Of a stretch of 64,000 bases of DNA, positions 16,198 to 23,813 are shown one piece after another; position 1 is the stretch's first letter; the number at the start of each line of letters is the position of its first letter. This DNA is from CBDEGU01 sp965238045 (GTDB lineage: Bacteria; Acidobacteriota; Terriglobia; Bryobacterales; UBA6623). The notes under the pieces were generated by a model. The model was not told the DNA's origin, did not search any database, and saw only the letters and a program-made list of their open reading frames with translations. The stretch is from contig CBDEGU010000009.1 in NCBI GenBank assembly GCA_965238045.1, positions 124,001-188,000 of the forward strand, in the 5' to 3' direction. The position numbers and the translations under genes were made by a program.

Positions 16198-17064
16198 ATG
16201 GCAAATTTTCCCATCGCGATCATCACCGATGAATTCACGCAAGATTTCAAGAAGGCCTGCCAGATCGCAGTGGAACTGGGGATACTCGCCCTCGAAATAC
16301 GAACGGCCTGGGACAAGAATATCGTTGACATGCCGGACGAGGAAATCGGAACCATGCGGCGACTGACCCAAGACGCCGGACTGCGAGTCATTGCCATTGC
16401 CTCGCCGGTCTTCAAATGCACACTGCCCGGTGGAGGCGACATTGATGAGCGCTTCGAACAAGACGCCTTTCACGCCGCGCACAGCTACGACGATCAGCCC
16501 CGCATCTTGGACCGGGCGCTGGAAATCGCGAGCGTCCTGGGCGCTCCGATTGTCCGCGTTTTCAGCTTCTGGCGTACGGTCGCCCCAGAGCAGGTGAGGG
16601 CTCGCGTGATCGACGCCTTGCGCGGCGCCGCCAGCCGGGCCGCCGCGCGGCAATTGATCATCGGACTGGAAAACGAGCACGCCTGCAATATCGCGACCGG
16701 GGCGGAAGCCGCGCCGATTCTCAGCGCCATCCAGGACGCATCCTTCGGACTCGTATGGGACCCGGCGAACTCCTATGTCGCCGGCGAGACCGCCTATCCC
16801 GATCAATACGACCTGTTGCCGGCCGGCCGGATTCTGCATGTCCATGCCAAGGACGGCGTCATGCCCGAGGGCAGTGACCGCATGGAATGGGGTGATATCG
16901 GAGCGGGCAAGGTCAACTGGAAGGGCCAGCTCTCCGCGCTCGCTCGCGATGGCTACACGGGCATGGTCAGTCTGGAAACGCATTGGGGCGGCCCGGGCGG
17001 CGACAAATGCAAGGGCAGCACGATCTGCGCCAAGAGCCTCCAGCGCCTGGTCAGCGAGGCGTAA
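16198..17064 (+). CDS. Sugar phosphate isomerase/epimerase-like TIM barrel
   Basis: A 288-aa protein of the xylose-isomerase-like/AP-endonuclease-2 superfamily. The likely metal ligands are the Glu in GLENEHACN, the Asp in LVWDPANSY, the His in ILHVHAKDG, and the Glu in MVSLETHWGG. There is no signal peptide, so it is cytoplasmic, unlike the paralogue at 39151. These enzymes isomerise or epimerise sugars or act on keto-sugars with a divalent metal; the substrate is unknown. It is transcribed divergently from rimP and convergently with the aminoacyl-tRNA-protein transferase gene. Confidence 0.85.
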   Translation: MANFPIAIITDEFTQDFKKACQIAVELGILALEIRTAWDKNIVDMPDEEIGTMRRLTQDAGLRVIAIASPVFKCTLPGGGDIDERFEQDAFHAAHSYDDQPRILDRALEIASVLGAPIVRVFSFWRTVAPEQVRARVIDALRGAASRAAARQLIIGLENEHACNIATGAEAAPILSAIQDASFGLVWDPANSYVAGETAYPDQYDLLPAGRILHVHAKDGVMPEGSDRMEWGDIGAGKVNWKGQLSALARDGYTGMVSLETHWGGPGGDKCKGSTICAKSLQRLVSEA

Positions 17065-17128
17065 CTCCAAGGAGGTTGCCTGGTTCCGGCCAGCGCTGTC
17101 CGCGCGGAGCAGCCCGGTCCGCCCGCCG

Positions 17129-17164
17129 CTAGTCCCGCATTTCTCACCACCTGGCGAGGGCTAG
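17129..17164. repeat. CTAG-bounded 36-bp motif (partial relative of the element at 40239)
   Basis: The block runs from CTAG to CTAG and contains CCCGCATTTCTCACC, which also forms the left end of the inverted-repeat element at 40239-40422. The right-hand CTAG supplies the stop codon (TAG on the - strand) of the gene at 17161-18009. Confidence 0.5.
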
Positions 17165-18009
17165 CGGGCGGCCTTGCCCTCGCCGGCGGGACTCTGTCCG
17201 GTCAACGCGCGATTCCGGGGTTGCCCGGGTCGCCCGGAAAGGAACTTCCGTTCGCGGATATTTCTCCGCGGACGCAGGACCGGGCCGGAAGCTCGCTCCC
17301 ACCACGGGACTTCTTCGTCCGCCGGATACGCGCTGAGGATTTCTCGCGGGCGAAAGTTCGCCTTGTAGCTCATTGAGGAATTGCCGTCGACCCAGTACCC
17401 TAGATATGCGTAGGGCAGCTTCCGCCGTCTGGCATAGGCCAGTTGGGTTAAGATCGCGAATGTTCCGGCTCCGGCGGGCCGCCAGTCCGGGTCGTGGAAC
17501 GAGTAGACGAGCGAAATCGCCTCGCTGGTCTCGTCCATCAGCGAGACGCCAGCCAGTTTGTCGCCGTCAAGGAACAGCCACTCATAGGCGAGCCCGCCGC
17601 CGCGCAGCACGAACGACTGTTCGTAGCTCTCGGCGGAAGGGCTCTCACTGGGCCACCCGCGGTGGGCGGCCATGTAGCGGTGATAGCGCCCGAATAGAGC
17701 GAGATGCTCGGCGCTGATCGAGACCGGCCGGCGTACCGCCCGGATGTGACGATTCCGCCGCAAGACTCTGCGCTGGCTCCGCGAAGGGGAGAATTCCCCG
17801 GCCAGCACGCGAACACTCACACAGCCGCTGCATGAGCGGCAGGCCGGACGATAGAGCTGATGGCCGAACCGGCGGTACCCGCGCGACAACAACTCACCGT
17901 AGGTGCGCGCGTCGAGACTCGCTACGCCGCGGTACTCAAGCGACGCCCTCTCCGCGGGAAGATAGGAACACTGCCGGGGGGACTCGATGACTCGAAGCAA
18001 CTCGGCCAC
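17161..18009 (-). CDS. bpt: Aminoacyl-tRNA-protein transferase (Bpt/ATE family)
   Basis: A 282-aa protein with the family's N-terminal cysteine region (PRQCSYLPAERASLEYR and RPACRSCSGCVSVRV) and the conserved C-terminal transferase part (EWLFLDGDKLAGVSLMD, YAYLGYWVDGNSSMSYKANFRP). Bacterial members transfer Leu (Bpt) or Arg to N-terminal residues of proteins, marking them for ClpS/ClpAP degradation. The bacterial Bpt assignment is the likelier one, but specificity cannot be read from sequence. The C-terminal ~45 residues are basic and unlike the core; the gene stops exactly on a repeated CTAG motif. Upstream lie a 14-bp tandem array and an IS. Confidence 0.85.
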   Translation of the reverse strand: MAELLRVIESPRQCSYLPAERASLEYRGVASLDARTYGELLSRGYRRFGHQLYRPACRSCSGCVSVRVLAGEFSPSRSQRRVLRRNRHIRAVRRPVSISAEHLALFGRYHRYMAAHRGWPSESPSAESYEQSFVLRGGGLAYEWLFLDGDKLAGVSLMDETSEAISLVYSFHDPDWRPAGAGTFAILTQLAYARRRKLPYAYLGYWVDGNSSMSYKANFRPREILSAYPADEEVPWWERASGPVLRPRRNIRERKFLSGRPGQPRNRALTGQSPAGEGKAAR

Positions 18010-18060
18010 TTCCGTATTCTAGGCGATGCACGAGCTTGGCCCTGATATGCCGCCGCACTG

Positions 18061-18116
18061 GGTTGCCGGCGCTGGGTTGCCGGCGCTGGGTTGCCGGCGC
18101 TGGGTTGCCGGCGCTG
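18061..18116. repeat. Four tandem copies of a 14-bp unit
   Basis: GGTTGCCGGCGCTG is repeated exactly four times. A fifth copy lies at 19620-19633, on the other side of the insertion sequence. The array would directly abut the -35 box of the lactate permease promoter if the IS were absent. Confidence 0.9.
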
Positions 18117-18117
18117 G

Positions 18118-19618
18118 TGTCAACGCAAAGTAGAAAGATCCTCTTTCGCGCAAAGTAGAAAGATCCCCTTCATCGCTAAGGCTCGAAGCCTGCCGCGGAG
18201 GTCGCCCGGAGGGCGGCCGGAGCGGCAGGCTTCGTCGGACGCTCCCGGGCCGCGCCGCCGAGCGAGAAATTGTCCATCTATCCGTTGTTGCCCCGCGGCG
18301 GCCCTGCCGCCTTACCTTTCGCCTTGGCGTTCGCCTTGCCTGCCTCTCTCGTTGCCCTCTTCGCTGCCGGCTTCGCCTCGCCGCTCCCCTCCAGGCACAG
18401 CCCCAGCTCGAACGCCTCGCGCCCCTCCCAGCGTCCCATCAGACGCCCGTCCAAGCGCCTCTCCAGCCGTATCCGGTTCCGCCGCATCCTCGGCCCGATC
18501 ACGGCCCGCGGAATTTGGTAGCGCTGCCCGTCCATGCTCACCGTATAGTCGTTGCCAATCACGCGCTCCTCGATCCGGCTTAGGATCGACCCCGCGTCCT
18601 GCTCACCTCTCAGCGGCCGATGGGCGTCGGTTGCACTCGCCGGCTCCTTCTTCCAGCGACCGTTCCACTCCGCGACGAAGACCTCGTCGAGATACCGCTG
18701 CGCCTCAGCGCAGCTTGCCGCCTTCGCCCGCCGCAGCCCCTTCACCAGCCGGTCCTGCATCGTCCCAAAGCTGCGCTCCACCCGCCCCTTCGCTTGCGGA
18801 GAATGCGCCGTGATGCGCTCGATCCCCAGCTCTTCGAGCGCCCGGCCGATCTGCGTTGGCCCCGGTTTGGCTGGCAAATACTTGTTGTGATGCAGCGGCC
18901 GGTTCACCTGGAATAAACTCGCCTTGTCGGTGTAGAGCGCCCGCGGCCGCCCGTGCCGCGCGATGTAGTCGCCCAGCAGCCGCATGTTCTCTTCGGTCGA
19001 ATCGGCCAGCGCGAAGCGCGCCGTCAGCTCCGAGGTCGCGTCGTCGATCATCGCAATCAGATAGAGCTTATCGCCGCGTCCTTCCAGCCAGTGGTGCTCG
19101 GAGGTGTCCCATTGCACCAACTCGCCGCGGCGGGCGCGGCGCTGACGCCACAGGTGCGGTTTCTTGACGCGGGCCTTCTTCGGCTTCCACAGCCCGGCCT
19201 CCCCCATCCAGCTCCGCAAAGTTTCGCGGCTCACCGCGATGGCGTGGTCGGCGGCCAGGGTTTCCGCCGCCAGGGTCGGGCCGTAGTCGGCGTAATGGGC
19301 GCCGATGAGATTCAGCGCTTGCCGCCTCAGCGGCTCGCCGAGCTTGCGATTCGACTCTCTGCCGCGCAGCCGGTGCAGGACGCCACCGTCTCCTTCGGCT
19401 CGCATCCCCGCCAGCAGCTTGCGGACCCAGCGAGGGCTCAGCCCCAACTCTTGGGCCGCCTCCCGCTGTGTCATGCGCCTCGACTCTGCTTGATGCAACA
19501 CTTGCAATCGTTTCCGGTCCGTTGGATTCAGCAAAAGTTCATCCACCTCTTAAGCATTCCGCTTTCAAGGGGATCTTTCTACTTTGCTCCGATAGGATCT
19601 TCTCACTTTGCGCCGACA
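18118..19618 (-). mobile_element. IS1202-type (ISNCY) insertion sequence, 1.5 kb
   Basis: Both ends begin TGTC and carry two sub-terminal copies of GCAAAGTAGAAAGATCC or close variants (left about 18125-18168, right about 19570-19613, inverted). A 16-bp sequence, GGGTTGCCGGCGCTGG, flanks the element on both sides (18102-18117 and 19619-19634). Long target duplications are known for the IS1202 group, but here the flank is also one unit of a tandem array, so the duplication length is ambiguous. A 13-bp-stem hairpin (18182-18232, arms CGAAGCCTGCCGC) lies after the transposase gene and may be its terminator. Confidence 0.85.
18278..19546 (-). CDS. IS1202/ISNCY-family transposase
   Basis: A 422-aa DDE transposase that appears intact. 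It starts with a helix-turn-helix (TQREAAQELGLSPRWVRKLL), has a second DNA-binding region (TLRSWMGEAGLWKPKKARV), then the integrase core with Asp147 (QWDTSEHHW), Asp207 (LYTDKASLF) and Glu257 (KGRVERSFG). The C-terminus is Lys/Ala-rich. AGAGGTGG precedes the ATG. Length, motifs and the sub-terminal repeats of the element fit the IS1202 group. Confidence 0.9.
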   Translation of the reverse strand: MDELLLNPTDRKRLQVLHQAESRRMTQREAAQELGLSPRWVRKLLAGMRAEGDGGVLHRLRGRESNRKLGEPLRRQALNLIGAHYADYGPTLAAETLAADHAIAVSRETLRSWMGEAGLWKPKKARVKKPHLWRQRRARRGELVQWDTSEHHWLEGRGDKLYLIAMIDDATSELTARFALADSTEENMRLLGDYIARHGRPRALYTDKASLFQVNRPLHHNKYLPAKPGPTQIGRALEELGIERITAHSPQAKGRVERSFGTMQDRLVKGLRRAKAASCAEAQRYLDEVFVAEWNGRWKKEPASATDAHRPLRGEQDAGSILSRIEERVIGNDYTVSMDGQRYQIPRAVIGPRMRRNRIRLERRLDGRLMGRWEGREAFELGLCLEGSGEAKPAAKRATREAGKANAKAKGKAAGPPRGNNG

Positions 19619-19634
19619 GGGTTGCCGGCGCTGG

Positions 19635-19663
19635 TTGACAACGCTGCCCGATACGGCTAATCT
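19635..19663 (+). promoter_or_regulatory. Sigma70-type promoter of the lactate permease gene
   Basis: TTGACA (19635-19640) and TAATCT (19658-19663) are 17 bases apart, about 75 bp before the ATG at 19738. The -35 box starts one base after a copy of the 14-bp repeat and 17 bp from the IS end. Confidence 0.7.
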
Positions 19664-19737
19664 CAGCACTTCGCCGGGCGCGTTCAGACCGCCCGGCCGC
19701 GCCATCGGCCGAACAAGAAACGCTTCGAGGAGACACG

Positions 19738-21426
19738 ATGGAAACCGCCTCCGGTTTTTACGCACTGATCGCCATATTGCCCGTTCTCGCGGTGATGTTC
19801 TTTCTGGTGATTCTGCGCTGGCCGGCCACACGCGCCATGCCGGTGGCCTACGCCATGACGCTCGCCTTCGCGCTCTGGTTCTGGGAAGTGCCCCTCGTGC
19901 ATACCATGGCGGCCAGCCTGCGAGGCGTCGTGATCGCGGTTTCGCTGCTGTGGATCATCTTCGGGGCCATTGTGCTTCTGTTCACGCTGCGGGAAAGCGG
20001 CGCGGCGGCGACGATTCGGCGCGGGTTTACCGATATTTCACGCGACCGGCGCGTCCAGGTAATCATCGTCGCCTGGCTGTTCGGCTCGTTTATCGAGGGC
20101 GCCTCGGGCTTCGGCACGCCCGCCGCGGTGGCGGCCCCGCTGCTGCTCTCGCTGGGATTCCCGGCTCTGGCGGCGGTGATGACGACGCTGATCATTCAGA
20201 GCACGCCGGTGAGCTTTGGAGCCGTCGGCACGCCCATCCTCGTCGGCATGGCCCAATCGCTCAACGTTCCCGAAGTCGAGCAGGCTGTGCGCGGAGCGGG
20301 CATGTCGTACGGGGAATTTATCGGCCAGATCGGCGTCTTCACCGCCATGCCTCACGCCATCGTGGGCACGTTCATCCCGCTGATCCTGGTCTGCATGATG
20401 ACGCGCTTCTTCGGCCGCAACCGCAGCTTCGGCGAGGGGCTCGCCGCCTGGAAGTTCGCCCTGTTCGCCGGAGTGAGTTTTACGATTCCCTATTATCTGG
20501 TCGCGGTCTGGCTGGGCCCGGAGTTCCCTTCCCTGCTAGGCGGGCTCATCGCGCTGGCGATCGTGGTCACGGCCGCCCGCCGGGGATGGTTCCTGCCGCC
20601 GGGCGAACCTTGGGACTTCCCTCCCCGCAAAGAATGGGAGGCCGAGTGGGTGGGCGTCATCTCGGGCGAAACCGGGGCCGAACGCCAGGGAATGACGCTC
20701 GGCCGCGCCTGGGCGCCCTACGTCATCGTAGCCGCCCTTCTCGTCCTAACGCGGCTTCCATTTCTGCCTCTAAAGTCCTGGCTGGTTTCGATACAATTTT
20801 CTTGGACGAACATCCTCGGCACTTCCCTCTCCCAGGGCGTCCAGCCGCTCTACCTGCCGGGCACGATCTTCATGGCCGTTTCGTTGCTAACGGTCGCGCT
20901 CCACCGCATGACATCGGCGGAAGTGAAGAAGGCCTGGCTGGCCTCGGCTCACATGCTGGCCTGGCCGGCCTTCGCTTTGCTGTTCGCCGTGGCGCTGGTG
21001 CGCGTCTTTATCGACTCGGGGACCAACGCATCCGGCCTCGAGAGCATGCCCCTGGTGTTGGCCGAGTATGTGGCCCTGGCGGCCGGAGCAAGCTGGCCCT
21101 TCTTCGCGCCCGTGATCGGAGCGCTGGGAGCCTTCGTGGCCGGGAGCAATACGGTCAGTGACCTGATGTTCAGCCTCTTCCAGTATGGGGTGGCCGACAG
21201 AATAGGCGCTTCTCATCTGGTGGTGCTTGGGATGCAGGCTCTCGGCGGCGCGGCCGGCAATATGATTACCGTGCATAACGTGGTCGCCGCCAGCGCCACC
21301 GTAGGCCTGGTGGGACGGGAAGGGCTGCTGATTCGGCGCACGATCCTGCCGATGATCTATTACGTCGTCTTCGCCGGTTCGCTGGGGCTGCTGTTTACGT
21401 ATGTGCTGTTCCCCGGGACGTTCTAG
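19738..21426 (+). CDS. lldP: L-lactate permease
   Basis: A 562-aa polytopic membrane protein with about 12-14 hydrophobic segments. GAGGAG lies seven bases before the ATG. Family marks include FGSFIEGASGFGTPAAVAAPLL, STPVSFGAVGTPI, and towards the C-terminus GAFVAGSNTVSDLMFS and HNVVAASATVGL. Lactate permeases (LctP/LldP) import lactate or glycolate with protons. No lactate dehydrogenase gene is adjacent. Transcription probably starts from the promoter next to the IS end, so its upstream regulatory region has been displaced by the insertion. Confidence 0.92.
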   Translation: METASGFYALIAILPVLAVMFFLVILRWPATRAMPVAYAMTLAFALWFWEVPLVHTMAASLRGVVIAVSLLWIIFGAIVLLFTLRESGAAATIRRGFTDISRDRRVQVIIVAWLFGSFIEGASGFGTPAAVAAPLLLSLGFPALAAVMTTLIIQSTPVSFGAVGTPILVGMAQSLNVPEVEQAVRGAGMSYGEFIGQIGVFTAMPHAIVGTFIPLILVCMMTRFFGRNRSFGEGLAAWKFALFAGVSFTIPYYLVAVWLGPEFPSLLGGLIALAIVVTAARRGWFLPPGEPWDFPPRKEWEAEWVGVISGETGAERQGMTLGRAWAPYVIVAALLVLTRLPFLPLKSWLVSIQFSWTNILGTSLSQGVQPLYLPGTIFMAVSLLTVALHRMTSAEVKKAWLASAHMLAWPAFALLFAVALVRVFIDSGTNASGLESMPLVLAEYVALAAGASWPFFAPVIGALGAFVAGSNTVSDLMFSLFQYGVADRIGASHLVVLGMQALGGAAGNMITVHNVVAASATVGLVGREGLLIRRTILPMIYYVVFAGSLGLLFTYVLFPGTF

Positions 21427-21444
21427 TCACCCGCCGAACAAGAC

Positions 21445-23133
21445 CTACCAGGCGGCTACTTGGCCGTCTTTCCTGGGGTCGGTTCCTCCCAGCAGTACTC
21501 CGCGTTCCCAGTCGACTTCAATCGCCTGGTAGCCGCCGAATACCCCCGGCGTGCGCACGACCGAGTGGCCCATCCGGCTAAGTTCGTTCACCACCGTGGC
21601 GTCAATGCCTGATTCCACCGCCACGCCCGCCGAGGGGTTGTGCTTGAAGCGCGCCGCTTCGCCCGCTTCCTGAACGTTCATGCCGAACTCCACCCGATTG
21701 AGCAAGATCTGAACATGCCCCTGAGGTTGCATGTCGCCGCCCATGACGCCGAACGACATCCACGGCTTGCCGTCCTTGAAAGCCATGGCCGGAATGATTG
21801 TGTGATAGGGCCGTTTGCGGCCCTCGATCCGGTTCGGATGGTCCGGGTCGAGAGAAAACAACGCTCCCCGGTTCTGCAAAATGACTCCCGTCCCCGGGGG
21901 CACGACGCCGGACCCGAAGCCATGGAAGACGCTGTTGATGAACGAAACCATGTTGCGATCCTTATCGACTACCGTCAAATAGACGGTGTCTCCCGACGGA
22001 CCCAAATGTTTCACCGGATCGTTGATTCCGGTTGCGACCCGCGCGGCGGCCTTGGTTTCATCGATTCGTTTGCGCTGCCGGCGGGCGTAGTCTTTGGAGA
22101 TGATCGTTTCCACCGGGAGGCTGGCGCGCTCGGGGTCGGCAAGCCAGGCGTCCAGGTCGGCGAAGGCGAGCTTCTTGGCTTCGATGAGCCGGTGCAGATA
22201 GGCGGCCGAATTGTGGCCTAGCTCGCGGAGCGGATAGTCTTCAAGAATGTTTAGCATGGCGAGCGCGGCCATGCCCTGGCCGTTGGGCGGAAGCTCGTAA
22301 AGTCGGTAGCCTTTGTAGCTGGTGCTGATGGGCTCGACCCAGTCTGAGTGCTGGTGGGCCATGTCGTCCATGGTGAGCGGCCAGCCGAGTTCGTTGAGAT
22401 GGCTGACAATCTTGCGGGCCACCGGCCCGGTATAGAAGCCGTCGCGGCCCTGCTCGGCGATATGCCGCAGGGTGGCCGCCAAGTCTTTGTTGGTGAAAAC
22501 ATCGCCATGCGCGGGGGCGCGACCGCCGGGCAGATAAGCCGCGGCGAATGAGGCCTTATCACCGTGACGCGCCTCTCCCTTGGCCCAGTCGGCCGCGATG
22601 ATCTCCGAGACGGCGAACCCTTGCTCGGCGTATTCGATCGCCGGGGTAAGCACCTGCGCCATCGGCATCGTGCCGTACTTGTCGAGAAGCGTCGCCCAGC
22701 CATCCACCGCACCCGGCACGGTCACCGAGAAGGGACCGGTGACGGGAATGGATTCCAGACCTTTCGAGCGGAAGAACTCGCGACCGGCGGCGCTGGGCGA
22801 AAACCCGCTGCCGTTCAGACCGGCCAGCTCGCCGGTCTCGGCCCAGTAAACCATCGCGAACATGTCACCGCCCGGCCCGGTCATCATCGGCTCGACCACG
22901 GCTAGTGTGGCGGCGGTTGCAACCGCCGCGTCGATCGCGTTGCCACCCTGTTGCAGTATCCGCAAACCGGCCTGCGCCGCCAACGGCTGGCTCGTAGCCA
23001 CCATGCCGTTGCGCGCCACAACCGCCGAACGGCCGGCCTCGGCCCGACCCGCCGGACGATCCGCGGCCCAGACGCCCGCTGCGAGAAACAACGTAGATAG
23101 AAAAATTGGGAACATTCCGCTTGATTCTGACAT
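21445..23133 (-). CDS. ggt: Gamma-glutamyltransferase
   Basis: A 562-aa secreted GGT. The signal peptide is MSESSGMFPIFLSTLFLAAG followed by VWA. The large-subunit start is ATSQPLAAQAGLRILQQGGNAIDAAVA with the GGDMF segment. The autoprocessing and nucleophilic Thr is the one in GDTVYLTVVD, a variant seen in many GGT relatives in place of TTHxSV. The small subunit contains GVMGGDMQPQGHVQ. The enzyme cleaves gamma-glutamyl bonds of glutathione or of peptides in the periplasm. It is convergent with the lactate permease gene (18 bp between stops). Confidence 0.93.
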   Translation of the reverse strand: MSESSGMFPIFLSTLFLAAGVWAADRPAGRAEAGRSAVVARNGMVATSQPLAAQAGLRILQQGGNAIDAAVATAATLAVVEPMMTGPGGDMFAMVYWAETGELAGLNGSGFSPSAAGREFFRSKGLESIPVTGPFSVTVPGAVDGWATLLDKYGTMPMAQVLTPAIEYAEQGFAVSEIIAADWAKGEARHGDKASFAAAYLPGGRAPAHGDVFTNKDLAATLRHIAEQGRDGFYTGPVARKIVSHLNELGWPLTMDDMAHQHSDWVEPISTSYKGYRLYELPPNGQGMAALAMLNILEDYPLRELGHNSAAYLHRLIEAKKLAFADLDAWLADPERASLPVETIISKDYARRQRKRIDETKAAARVATGINDPVKHLGPSGDTVYLTVVDKDRNMVSFINSVFHGFGSGVVPPGTGVILQNRGALFSLDPDHPNRIEGRKRPYHTIIPAMAFKDGKPWMSFGVMGGDMQPQGHVQILLNRVEFGMNVQEAGEAARFKHNPSAGVAVESGIDATVVNELSRMGHSVVRTPGVFGGYQAIEVDWERGVLLGGTDPRKDGQVAAW

Positions 23134-23370
23134 TTCCTTTAGATTCTATACTTTCCGAGATCTCTTGGCCAGAGTGGTACGAGAACTTCCGGCATGGCAT
23201 CGGTAGTTCTGCATTCTTCTAGTACTTTAGTCATGGGTCCACCTAGTCCTATTTTCCTTGCCTAGACCAGCAAAACTCCGAGGTGAATTGTGCCCTTCGT
23301 TCTATTCCAGAATGAACCCGTACACTGCACACTTGGAGTTGTTACAAATTGTAGTGGGGAGTTGTAGATC

Positions 23371-23691
23371 ATGATTATACCGACCGTCGAGGCGCCTCCT
23401 GATCGAGACGGCAGTCTGAGGCCTTTCCATCGGCTTGCTGGCGCTGTCCTGATCCAGGCAATCGAAGATCTCTTCAAAGGTACGGCGCGAGATCGCCGTG
23501 AGTCCCTTGAGTGGCTGCAGAATGGCAAGGCAGGCACTCTCTCCTTTGAGATGTGCTGCATGCTTTTGGATCGGGACCCGGAAGATATTCGAACCAAGCT
23601 GATTCGGCGCTACAGCTCACCGCGCATGGACAATTCTGTCTGGTCCGACACACGGCGGGCTTATCAGTCGAAATCGATTCAAGCGGCGTAG
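23371..23691 (+). CDS. Hypothetical 106-aa protein
   Basis: GGGGAG lies about ten bases before the ATG. The product is small, charged and soluble (AVLIQAIEDLFKGTARDRRESLEWLQNG, FEMCCMLLDRDPEDIRTKLIRRY), suggesting a helical protein. I do not recognise a family. It may be related to small phage- or plasmid-type proteins with the pattern RRxxLEWL..LDxDPxxIR, but this is only an impression. It lies alone between convergently and divergently oriented genes. Confidence 0.5.
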   Translation: MIIPTVEAPPDRDGSLRPFHRLAGAVLIQAIEDLFKGTARDRRESLEWLQNGKAGTLSFEMCCMLLDRDPEDIRTKLIRRYSSPRMDNSVWSDTRRAYQSKSIQAA

Positions 23692-23813
23692 CCAAGACCC
23701 CGCTTCCAGCCCGATCGCAACGTCCGGCCCCCCGCTCGCCGGACAGCAGCATTTGTATCCGCACGGCTTCCCAACGAAGCGGCTCCGCACCTGAATCGCA
23801 CCCGCCCCGCTGG

